A stretch of 10,258 nucleotides of DNA from contig JAGAAD010000014.1 of NCBI GenBank assembly GCA_017615445.1, positions 1-10,258 of the forward strand, read 5' to 3'. The first letter of the stretch is position 1, and each line of letters opens with the position of its first letter. Positions 1 through 5,878 of the stretch are shown here, in pieces. The notes below the pieces were generated by a model, which was given only the letters and a program-made list of their open reading frames with translations, did not search any database and had not been told where the DNA came from. Position numbers and translations under genes: made by a program. The DNA comes from Bacteroidales bacterium. Its GTDB lineage: Bacteria; Bacteroidota; Bacteroidia; Bacteroidales; UBA932.

Positions 1-2
1 CG

Positions 3-1037
3 CTGGCTCTGGAGTTCCCCGCCGACACCGCCGCGCCCTTCATCGGCGAGCCCCGCCGCTACTCCAAGTTCCTGCACGCAATCAAGCCGCATTCGTGGGT
101 GCCTATCTTCTTCGACTACGACGAGCTCTCGTCCATGAGCTTCGAGACCCTGACCACCGCGGCCGGCCTCGGCGCCACCGTCTATTCCCAGAACGACCTC
201 AACACCTTCTACGGCCTTGCGGGCTACAGCTTCTACCCTGGCTTTTTCTTCGATGACGGGCTGCCCCTTCATTCGGGGATAGTGAACCTCACCTACCGCG
301 GGCTGTATCCCGTGTTCAACGGGCGTTTCGCCGTGAACCGTCTGGGGGTCGAAGCCAGGCTGCAGGCCTACGTCCCGCTGACCTTCAATTCGGACGGCTG
401 GTCCAGGGGCGTGATACCGGTCGTGCAGTTCAGCACGTCCCCCCTCAAGACCACGGCCACGGCCCAAATCCGCGCCTACTCTGTGCTGCCCGCGCGCAGT
501 TCCTGCTACTACCCCCACTTGGGAGTCGGAGTCACGGCGGGGGTAACCAAGGACTTCGAGTTCGAGCCCGCGCTTCCTTATATCCAGGTCTACGGCTACC
601 TGCCCGGCCTCTGGAAGACCAGCGGACTTGGGATGAGCCTGAGCTACTCCACCACGCCGTTCGAAAACGAGACCATCACCAAGGCGGAAGGCATCACTCT
701 GGCCACCACCGAGCTGGTCGCCCACTACGCCATTCCTTTCCTTTCCGTCGACTGGAACGGGCTGAGCCCGGTGGCGTATATCAGGAACTTCGAGTTCGTG
801 CCGAAGGCTTCTTTCACGCACTACAATTGCCTCTGGGATCCGGCGAAGGTCAGCGTTTCAGGCGACACCTCCATCAGCATGTGGACAGCCGGCGCGGCCC
901 TTCAGGCGGTCCTCGGCAACTTCTGGTTCGTCCCTTACGACATCCGGGTGGGAGTGTCCGCCTCGTATGTCCACGGGAATCCCGACCCGGAAGCCAAACC
1001 CTACGATATTAAACTGGTATTATCCGTTGACCTATGA
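3..1037 (+). CDS. TolB-like/outer-membrane beta-barrel envelope protein, C-terminal part (5' end outside window)
   Basis: The reading frame is open from base 3 and shows no credible start, because the GTG at 99 falls inside the conserved run KPHSWVP. The gene therefore enters from the left and only its last 344 residues are visible. The segment is rich in alternating aromatic and polar residues with Gly/Tyr/Ser turns (for example YSQNDLNTFYGLAGYSF) and ends in a short amphipathic strand, DIKLVLSVDL, typical of an outer-membrane barrel closing strand. From memory of the family, Bacteroidetes carry large proteins with an N-terminal TolB/WD40-like beta-propeller, a motif near HSWxP, and then a C-terminal barrel; the visible motif fits this. 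The propeller lies outside the window, so the full architecture is inferred. Substrate and function are unknown. The stop overlaps the start of the next gene (ATGA), suggesting co-translation. Confidence 0.65.
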   Translation: MALEFPADTAAPFIGEPRRYSKFLHAIKPHSWVPIFFDYDELSSMSFETLTTAAGLGATVYSQNDLNTFYGLAGYSFYPGFFFDDGLPLHSGIVNLTYRGLYPVFNGRFAVNRLGVEARLQAYVPLTFNSDGWSRGVIPVVQFSTSPLKTTATAQIRAYSVLPARSSCYYPHLGVGVTAGVTKDFEFEPALPYIQVYGYLPGLWKTSGLGMSLSYSTTPFENETITKAEGITLATTELVAHYAIPFLSVDWNGLSPVAYIRNFEFVPKASFTHYNCLWDPAKVSVSGDTSISMWTAGAALQAVLGNFWFVPYDIRVGVSASYVHGNPDPEAKPYDIKLVLSVDL

Positions 1038-1603
1038 TATGCCCCAAATGCGGCCGCGAGTTCGCCGCGCCCGAACTGAGAACTCTGGATGTTTCGAAAG
1101 ACCCGTCTCTTAAGGAGAGCGTGAAGGACGGCTCCTTGTTTGTGTGTCGTTGCCCCCATTGCGGAACCTCGTCGCTGGCTCCGGAACCGGTGCTATATCA
1201 CGACCCTTCCGCCCAGCTGCTGATCGCCTACACTTCGGCTCCGCTTAGTTCCGAAGGGCTGGAGGGGTATACTTGCAGGCTGGTTTCATCTGTAGGCGAA
1301 CTGATTGAAAAGGTGAAGATCTTCGACGCCGGGCTGGACGATATCGCGCTCGAGCTGTGCAAATATGTCACAGCGCAGGAGCTGAAAAAGGAGGTTTCTT
1401 TGAAGTTCCTGAAGATGGACGGGCCGGACGGCGAGATTACCCTCACCTATCCGGAAAAAGGCGAGATGCAGATGCTGGTGATAGGCTACAACGTCTATTC
1501 AGACTGCGTGGGAATCCTCGAGCGCAACCCAGTGCTTCATGAAAAAGCCCAGGGCCTGGTGCGTGTAGATCAGGATTGGGTCTCGCAGTTTATTGCCGGC
1601 TGA
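1034..1603 (+). CDS. CpXC-domain zinc-ribbon protein
   Basis: This 189-residue cytoplasmic protein opens with a Cys-Pro-x-Cys knuckle (CPKC, residues 3-6). A second pair, CRCPHCG (Cys 38, 40, 43), follows, so four or more cysteines are placed to bind one zinc ion. This is the layout of the CpXC family, which is widespread in bacteria and has no assigned reaction. The rest is a mixed alpha/beta region with no catalytic motif I recognise and no signal peptide or membrane segment. The ATG overlaps the TGA of the upstream barrel gene by four bases, so translation is probably coupled and the two may share an operon. The 3' end runs 14 nt into the oppositely oriented rsmA. The family call is firm; the role is not known. 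Confidence 0.75.
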   Translation: MICPKCGREFAAPELRTLDVSKDPSLKESVKDGSLFVCRCPHCGTSSLAPEPVLYHDPSAQLLIAYTSAPLSSEGLEGYTCRLVSSVGELIEKVKIFDAGLDDIALELCKYVTAQELKKEVSLKFLKMDGPDGEITLTYPEKGEMQMLVIGYNVYSDCVGILERNPVLHEKAQGLVRVDQDWVSQFIAG

Positions 1604-2363
1604 GCATTTCCGTCAGCCGCACAAAATCTTCCACTCCTAGTTTTTCGGCCCTTAATTCGAAGATGGGGTCGGAGGTGTCCGCGCCTTCTTTCAGAAGGGG
1701 CTTGAGGGCGTTACGGAGAGTTTTGCGGCGCTGGTTGAAGGCCGTTTTCACCACCTGCTTGAAGAGCTTTTCGTCGCAGCCGAGTTCGGTGCGAAAGTTG
1801 CGCTTGAGCCTTATCACGGCGGATTTGACCTTCGGCGGAGGGTTGAAGGCTCCGGGGCCAACGCTCAGCACATATTCTATGTCGTACCAGGCCTGAAGGA
1901 GCACGGAAAGTATGCCGTAGGTCTTGCTTCCCGGAGGTTCGGCGATGCGGTCCGCCACTTCCTTCTGGATCATACAGACCACCTCGGGGACGAGGTCTTT
2001 GTCTTCGAGTATCTTGAAAAATATCTGCGAAGAGATGTTGTAGGGGAAATTACCTATAACGCGGTACTTGCCAGGGAATATCTTGTGAAGGTCCAGCTTG
2101 AGGTAGTCCGCTTCAAGCAGTTTGCCTTCCATGCCGGGGAAATGGCGCATCAGGTAGGCGACAGATTCGCCGTCCAGCTCCACCATCTTCAGGTCCATGT
2201 CCGGGCGCTGCAGCAGATACTGAGTGAGCACGCCCATTCCGGGGCCGACTTCGAGGACATCGCGCACGTCGCTGGCGGACAGCGCCTCCACTATCGAGCG
2301 GGCGATGCTCTGGTCGGTCAGGAAGTGCTGGCCGAGGGCTTTCTTGGCTCTAACCTCAGACAT
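1590..2363 (-). CDS. rsmA: 16S rRNA (adenine(1518)-N6/adenine(1519)-N6)-dimethyltransferase RsmA (KsgA)
   Basis: RsmA uses S-adenosylmethionine to add four methyl groups to two adjacent adenines in helix 45 of 16S rRNA, a late checkpoint in 30S subunit assembly. The 257 residues match the family's usual length. Visible landmarks are the N-terminal KKALGQHFLTD (residues 7-17), the SAM-binding loop EVGPGMG (38-44), an acidic residue after strand 2 (VELD, 61-64), LEADYLKLD (83-91), the catalytic NFPYN motif (105-109) and FNPPPKVKSAV (173-183). The C-terminal helical domain is complete. The ATG at 2363 lies within the last codons of ychF (8-nt overlap), so the protein is probably translated by coupling to ychF. 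The TAA stop overlaps the convergent CpXC gene by 14 nt. Confidence 0.96.
   Translation of the reverse strand: MSEVRAKKALGQHFLTDQSIARSIVEALSASDVRDVLEVGPGMGVLTQYLLQRPDMDLKMVELDGESVAYLMRHFPGMEGKLLEADYLKLDLHKIFPGKYRVIGNFPYNISSQIFFKILEDKDLVPEVVCMIQKEVADRIAEPPGSKTYGILSVLLQAWYDIEYVLSVGPGAFNPPPKVKSAVIRLKRNFRTELGCDEKLFKQVVKTAFNQRRKTLRNALKPLLKEGADTSDPIFELRAEKLGVEDFVRLTEMLSRQ
1597..1619. terminator. hairpin at the CpXC/rsmA convergent overlap, possible weak terminator
   Basis: CGGCTGA (1597-1603) and TCAGCCG (1613-1619) are perfect 7-bp inverted repeats around a 9-nt loop. The left arm contains the CpXC stop codon, and the whole structure overlaps the 3' coding end of rsmA. No long T run follows on either strand, so intrinsic termination is uncertain. 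It is, however, the only obvious structure where the two convergent transcripts meet. Confidence 0.3.
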
Positions 2364-3459
2364 TGAACAGGAAGTGCATTATGTCGCCGTCCTGGACGAC
2401 GTAGTCCTTGCCTTCGATGCCCATCTTTCCGGCCGCGCGGCAGGCGGCTTCGGTCTTCAGCGCGACGAAATCGTCGTACTTGATCACCTCCGCACGGATG
2501 AAACCGCGCTCGAAGTCGGTGTGGATGACGCCTGCCGCGCGAGGCGCTTTGTCGCCTTTGTGGATGGTCCACGCACGGCATTCGTCCGCGCCCGCAGTGA
2601 AGAAGGTCTGCAGCCCGAGGAGGTGGTAGGCTCCCTGAATCAGGCGAACGACGCCCGATTCTTCAAGGCCCATCTCCTCGAGGAACATCTGCCTCTCGTC
2701 GTAGTCTTCCAGCTCTGCGATTTCAGACTCGGTCTTGGCGGATATAATGAGGATCTCCGCGTTCTCGTCTTTGACCGCTTCGCGGACGGCATCCACATAG
2801 GCGTTTCCGTTCACCGCCGACGCGTCGTCCACATTGCAGACGTACATAACAGGTTTGTTAGTCAGCAGGAAAAGATCGTGCGCAAGGGCCGCTTCCTCCT
2901 CGTTTGCCGGGATCACGCTACGGCACGGCTTGCCCTGCTCGAGAGCGGCTTTGTAGCGGACCAGCAAGTCCACGAGTTTTTTGGCTTCTTTGTCCCCGCC
3001 GGTCGTGGCCTGCTTCTGCGCTTTCGCAATTCGGATTTCCACTGTCTCGAGGTCTTTGATCTGGAGCTCAGTGTCCACCACCTCCTTGTCTCGGACCGGA
3101 TCCACCGACCCGTCCACATGGACCACGTTCCCGTCGTCGAAGCAACGGAGGACGTGCAGGATCGCGTCGCACTCGCGAATATTGGCGAGGAACTGGTTGC
3201 CAAGGCCCTCTCCCTTGCTGGCGCCTTTCACAAGGCCTGCGATGTCCACTATATCGACTGTCGCCGGAATCGTGCGCTGAGGCTTGCAGATGTCGCTGAG
3301 CACCTCGAGGCGCTTGTCCGGCACGTTGGTGGAGCCGAGGTTCGGCTCTATCGTGCAGAACGGGAAATTGGCGCTCTGGGCTTTACCCGAGCTGACGCAG
3401 TTGAAAAGTGTGGATTTACCCACATTCGGGAGTCCGACTATTCCGCATTTGAGAGACAT
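2356..3459 (-). CDS. ychF: Redox/ribosome-associated ATPase YchF (OLA1 family, Obg-like)
   Basis: YchF is a universally conserved TRAFAC P-loop NTPase that binds ribosomes and usually prefers ATP. The 367 residues are full length. Visible are G1 GLPNVGKST (9-17), G3 DIAGLVKGASKG (72-83, with the hydrophobic residue that replaces catalytic Gln in HAS-type GTPases), a coiled helical segment around 130-200, the nucleotide-specificity motif NVDD (209-212), SAK (240-242) and a C-terminal TGS domain (about 282-365) ending MHFLFNV. In the family the specificity motif usually ends in Glu (NxxE); here it ends in Asp. The ATG at 3459 gives the canonical MSLKCGIVGLPNVGKS start. It is the first gene of a two-gene operon with rsmA and is divergent from the EEP gene across 54 bp. 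Confidence 0.96.
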   Translation of the reverse strand: MSLKCGIVGLPNVGKSTLFNCVSSGKAQSANFPFCTIEPNLGSTNVPDKRLEVLSDICKPQRTIPATVDIVDIAGLVKGASKGEGLGNQFLANIRECDAILHVLRCFDDGNVVHVDGSVDPVRDKEVVDTELQIKDLETVEIRIAKAQKQATTGGDKEAKKLVDLLVRYKAALEQGKPCRSVIPANEEEAALAHDLFLLTNKPVMYVCNVDDASAVNGNAYVDAVREAVKDENAEILIISAKTESEIAELEDYDERQMFLEEMGLEESGVVRLIQGAYHLLGLQTFFTAGADECRAWTIHKGDKAPRAAGVIHTDFERGFIRAEVIKYDDFVALKTEAACRAAGKMGIEGKDYVVQDGDIMHFLFNV

Positions 3460-3479
3460 AGATTCTTCTTTTAAGTGCG
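3448..3479 (+). promoter_or_regulatory. Weak candidate promoter for the EEP-family gene
   Basis: On the plus strand TTTG (3448-3451) is followed after 20 bp by TAAGTGCG (3472-3479). The spacing fits the Bacteroidetes -33/-7 layout, but the -7 half matches TAnnTTTG only partly. It overlaps the ychF start codon region and would give a leader of roughly 28 nt before the ATG at 3514. Confidence 0.2.
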
Positions 3480-3481
3480 TG

Positions 3482-3489
3482 CAAATTTA
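3482..3489 (-). promoter_or_regulatory. Candidate -7 element of the ychF-rsmA promoter (TAAATTTG)
   Basis: Read on the minus strand, bases 3489 to 3482 spell TAAATTTG, a full match to the Bacteroidetes -7 consensus TAnnTTTG, about 22 bp upstream of the ychF ATG. No TTTG stands at the usual 19-21 bp upstream spacing, so the -33 half is missing or weak. The position in a 54-bp divergent gap supports it; the sequence alone does not prove it. Confidence 0.4.
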
Positions 3490-3513
3490 GGAAATTATCC
3501 GCATATTCGCCCT

Positions 3514-4554
3514 ATGAAACAGACTATGAAACTTCAGGCGCTGCTGTGCCTTCTGCTTTTTGCCGCATCCGTCTGCCGCGCCCAGAGCGTCGCTTTCTGG
3601 AATGTGGAGAACTATTTCGAGAATCAGCCCCATTTCAGGGACAAGACCCGCGGGATCGCGAAGGTGGTGCTTTCGCTGGCGGACAGCGCTGGGTGCCCGC
3701 CCTCGGCGGTAGGCCTCTGCGAGGTGGAGAACGAGGCGTGCATGAAGGCGCTGGTCCGCACCCCCGCCCTTCGCAAGTACGGTTATCGCTATGTGCACTA
3801 CGACTCTCCGGACCATCGCGGCATCGACTGCGCGCTGCTCTGGCGCTCCGCTGGCGGCATCTGCCCCGGCCTTGGCCGCCTTCGGACCTCGCGCGCCGTT
3901 CCCATCCGGGACACCTCCGGCTTCGTTCTGCCCACCCGCTCGCTGCTGGTCGTGGAGTTCGACTCCCTGTCGGTCGTCGTCTGCCACCTCCCCAGTAAGC
4001 GCGGCGGCTCCCCCGAAGCAGACCGGCGGCGCCTTCTCGCCCTCTGCACCCTCGCCGCCGTCTGCGACTCGCTCTCTTCTGCGAATTCGCTCACCCTTGC
4101 GGATTCCGGCGAGTTTTACCCCCTAAAACTCGCCGAAACGGGTATTTTTCCTCAATCCGGCGGGGGAATGGGGGTAAATCTCGCCGTGCACCGCCCGATT
4201 ATGGTCGTCGGAGATTTCAACGACACACGAACGGCGGTGTCCGACAGCATAATGAGCCCGATGCGGGAGCTTACCTCGCTTCGCCTCGAGCGTCAGGGCA
4301 ACTCGAGCGCGATAGCGGCGGCCCAGGCGCCGGGCACCATCAAGTTCCAGGGCGAATGGGAGCAGATAGACCGCGCATTCGTCTCCCCCGGCCTGGACGC
4401 GACCCTCCGAATCGCCGCTCTGCCCTTCCTCATGGAGCCCGACAAAAAGCACGGCGGAGTCAAACCCCGCCGCACTTTCATCGGCCCGCGCCACAACGCC
4501 GGCCTGTCCGATCACCTGCCGATAATTGTTAGTATTAATTTGTTATATTTGTAA
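3514..4554 (+). CDS. Exported endonuclease/exonuclease/phosphatase (EEP) superfamily protein with an in-frame insert
   Basis: This is a 346-residue member of the DNase I-like metal-dependent phosphodiesterase fold. The signal peptide is residues 1-23 or so (MKLQALLCLLLFAASVCRAQ), so it acts in the periplasm or outside the cell. Catalytic landmarks in order are WNVENYF (29-35, metal/phosphate Asn), EVEN (70-73, metal Glu), GIDCALLW (103-110), CHLPSKRGG (157-165, His), GDFND (233-237), QIDRAFVSP (284-292) and SDHLP (332-336, base His). All expected active-site residues are present. Substrate is unknown: nucleic acid, phospholipid or inositol phosphate are all possible for the fold. The ATG at 3514 was chosen over a GTG at 3475 because it starts directly at the signal peptide; ATG 3526 is also possible. 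Residues about 199-225 are encoded by a nested inverted repeat and look like an insertion. Confidence 0.85.
   Translation: MKQTMKLQALLCLLLFAASVCRAQSVAFWNVENYFENQPHFRDKTRGIAKVVLSLADSAGCPPSAVGLCEVENEACMKALVRTPALRKYGYRYVHYDSPDHRGIDCALLWRSAGGICPGLGRLRTSRAVPIRDTSGFVLPTRSLLVVEFDSLSVVVCHLPSKRGGSPEADRRRLLALCTLAAVCDSLSSANSLTLADSGEFYPLKLAETGIFPQSGGGMGVNLAVHRPIMVVGDFNDTRTAVSDSIMSPMRELTSLRLERQGNSSAIAAAQAPGTIKFQGEWEQIDRAFVSPGLDATLRIAALPFLMEPDKKHGGVKPRRTFIGPRHNAGLSDHLPIIVSINLLYL
4107..4186. repeat. 80-bp nested palindromic element inserted in frame in the EEP gene
   Basis: A perfect 12-bp inverted repeat, CGGCGAGTTTTA (4107-4118) and TAAAACTCGCCG (4124-4135), closes on a loop of five C. The left arm plus the loop (4107-4123, 17 nt) is also complementary at 16 of 17 positions to 4170-4186 (GGGGGTAAATCTCGCCG), so the right arm exists twice as a near-direct repeat. 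The whole 80 bp is bounded by the outer arms, is richer in homopolymer runs than its surroundings and is translated without a stop as GEFYPLKLAETG-IFPQSGGGMGVNLA-V. It falls between two conserved EEP motifs where relatives normally have a short linker. No clear target-site duplication was found. Mobile origin is inferred; the repeat structure is directly visible. Confidence 0.7.
4544..4551 (+). promoter_or_regulatory. Candidate -7 element of a galK promoter (TATATTTG)
   Basis: TATATTTG is a full match to the Bacteroidetes -7 consensus TAnnTTTG and ends just before the stop codon of the EEP gene, 32 bp upstream of the galK ATG. A TTG at 4526-4528 is the nearest -33-like site, but its 15-bp spacing is shorter than usual. 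The local A/T-rich stretch (4521-4556) stands out in a GC-rich region, which supports a promoter giving galK its own transcript. Confidence 0.45.
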
Positions 4555-4583
4555 TTCAAGACTGAAACTAAAAACCAATCGAT

Positions 4584-5735
4584 ATGAAATCCAAGATTCA
4601 GAACAAGTTCAAGGCTCTCTTCGGAGAGGGAGGAAACCTCTTCGCCAGCGCAGGCCGCATCAACCTCATCGGCGAGCACACGGATTACAACGGAGGATAT
4701 GTGTTCCCCGGCGCAATCGACAAAGGCCTGATGGCCCAGATCAAGCTAAACGGTCTGAATAAGGTGCGCGCTTTCTCCATCGACTACAACGAGATGGCTG
4801 AGTTCGGCCTGAACGAAGAAGACAAACCCAAGCAGCAGTGGGCGTGCTACATCTTCGGCGTTTGCCGTGAGACCATCAAGCGCGGCGGCAAGGTTGCCGG
4901 CTTCGACACCGTCTTCGCGGGCGACGTTCCCCTCGGCGCCGGCCTCTCTTCTTCCGCCGCCCTTGAGAGCTGCTTTGCCTACGCTATCAACGAGCTGAAC
5001 GGTAATGGAATTGATAAGTTCGAACTGGCTAAGATAGGCCAGAGCACCGAGCATAACTACTGCGGCGTGATGTGCGGCATCATGGACCAGTTCGCCTCCA
5101 TCTTCGGCAAAGCCGGTTCACTTATCCGCCTCAACTGCAAGACCCTCGAATACAAGTATTTCCCCTTCGATCCGGAGGCTGCGGGATATAAGCTTGTCCT
5201 GGTGGACTCCTGCGTGAAGCACGAACTCGCCTCGTCGGCCTACAATAAGCGCCGCGCTTCCTGCGAGAATGCCGCCCACATGATTCGCAGGCGCCATCCC
5301 GAGGTGGACTTCCTGAGCGACGCAAAACGCGTGTGGCTCGAAGAGGTCCGCTCCGAGATTCCCGAAGAGGATTTCCTCAGAGCCGAATATGTTATCGGCG
5401 AGCTCCAGCGCGTGCTGGACGTCTGCGACGCGCTTGAGCGTGGAGACTACGAAACCGCCGGCGAGATGATGTATCAGACCCACTTCGGCATGAGCCGCCT
5501 GTATGAGGTCAGCTGCGAAGAACTCGACTTCCTCAACAAACTCGCCCGCAAGATGGACGTCACCGGATCGCGCGTAATGGGCGGCGGCTTCGGCGGCTGC
5601 ACCATCAACCTGGTGAAGAAAGAGCTCTACCAGCCCTTCGTGGACGCTGCAATCGAGAAGTTCAACGAGAAGTTCGGGCACAAACCGAAGATCTACGATG
5701 TCGTCATCTCAGACGGTGCGAGAATGATAGAATAG
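4584..5735 (+). CDS. galK: Galactokinase
   Basis: GalK phosphorylates alpha-D-galactose to galactose 1-phosphate with ATP, the first committed Leloir step, in the cytoplasm. The 383 residues match bacterial GalK length. Visible are the galactokinase signature GRINLIGEHTDYNGG (24-38, with the catalytic Arg and sugar-contacting Glu/Asp), the GHMP ATP-binding motif PLGAGLSSSAALE (116-128), CGIMDQFAS (164-172, catalytic Asp168) and the C-terminal GHMP motif GSRVMGGGFGGC (328-339). The residue before Gly-Arg is Ala where Pro is common (SAGR rather than APGR), a mild change. The ATG at 4584 sits after an A-rich leader without Shine-Dalgarno, as is usual in Bacteroidetes. No galT, galM or galactose transporter is adjacent, so the gene appears to be transcribed alone. 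Confidence 0.96.
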   Translation: MKSKIQNKFKALFGEGGNLFASAGRINLIGEHTDYNGGYVFPGAIDKGLMAQIKLNGLNKVRAFSIDYNEMAEFGLNEEDKPKQQWACYIFGVCRETIKRGGKVAGFDTVFAGDVPLGAGLSSSAALESCFAYAINELNGNGIDKFELAKIGQSTEHNYCGVMCGIMDQFASIFGKAGSLIRLNCKTLEYKYFPFDPEAAGYKLVLVDSCVKHELASSAYNKRRASCENAAHMIRRRHPEVDFLSDAKRVWLEEVRSEIPEEDFLRAEYVIGELQRVLDVCDALERGDYETAGEMMYQTHFGMSRLYEVSCEELDFLNKLARKMDVTGSRVMGGGFGGCTINLVKKELYQPFVDAAIEKFNEKFGHKPKIYDVVISDGARMIE

Positions 5736-5747
5736 CCCACCATAAAG

Positions 5748-5775
5748 CGTGGGGGCTATCCCCCTGAGTGATAGC
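5748..5775 (+). repeat. Overlapping alternative hairpins downstream of galK
   Basis: GGGGG (5751-5755), CTAT, CCCCC (5760-5764) forms a compact 5-bp hairpin. The overlapping pair GCTATC (5755-5760) and GATAGC (5770-5775) forms a competing 6-bp hairpin with a 9-nt loop. CGTGGGGG (5748-5755) is also exactly complementary to CCCCCACG (5848-5855) beyond the terminator. The structures cannot all coexist. A role in transcript 3'-end processing is possible but not shown. Confidence 0.4.
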
Positions 5776-5778
5776 AAG

Positions 5779-5824
5779 TTAAGCAAATTAGGTCTCCCGT
5801 TTTCGAGAGACCTAATTTATTTAA
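5779..5824. terminator. Bidirectional intrinsic terminator between galK and the ppiD-like gene
   Basis: AAATTAGGTCTC (5785-5796) and GAGACCTAATTT (5807-5818) form a perfect 12-bp stem over a 10-nt loop that can add a CG/CG pair around TTTT. The stem extends outward as TTAA/TTAA (5779-5782 and 5821-5824) across a two-base mismatch. The A-rich left flank and T-rich right flank supply a U tract on whichever strand is transcribed. It is therefore well placed to stop both the galK transcript and the convergent envelope operon. Confidence 0.8.
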
Positions 5825-5840
5825 CCGCCTGATTTACAGA

Positions 5841-5872
5841 AGCTTATCCCCCACGGGCTGCGGGGGAAAGCT
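5841..5872. repeat. Second hairpin beside the ppiD-like stop codon
   Basis: AGCTT (5841-5845) pairs with AAGCT (5868-5872), and TCCCCC (5847-5852) pairs with GGGGGA (5862-5867), with one bulged A and a 9-nt loop. The structure lies 6 bp beyond the ppiD-like stop codon on the minus strand. It has no following T run, so it is more likely a 3'-end stabilising structure than a terminator. Confidence 0.45.
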
Positions 5873-5878
5873 GCGCTG

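Noticed and set aside
99..101. GTG as the start of the first barrel gene
   Set aside because: The frame is open to the window edge, and the GTG sits inside the conserved-looking HSWVP run, so the true start is upstream of the window.
2224..3474. Long plus-strand open frame (about 416 codons) opposite ychF and the start of rsmA
   Set aside because: It is the mirror of a strongly conserved gene in GC-rich DNA. Its product is compositionally odd, with no recognisable domain, and it runs antisense across two well-identified genes.
3475..3513. GTG start 13 codons upstream for the EEP gene
   Set aside because: It would place a polar extension before the signal peptide, while ATG 3514 begins the signal directly.
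3546..3998. Alternative plus-frame product rich in Arg/Pro/Gly inside the EEP gene
   Set aside because: Out of frame with the catalytic EEP motifs, and its composition is typical of a GC-driven spurious frame.
5118..5681. Minus-strand open frame opposite galK
   Set aside because: It lies wholly within galK, and its His/Ala/Glu/Val-rich product has no recognisable motif. It is best explained as an antisense shadow of galK codon use.
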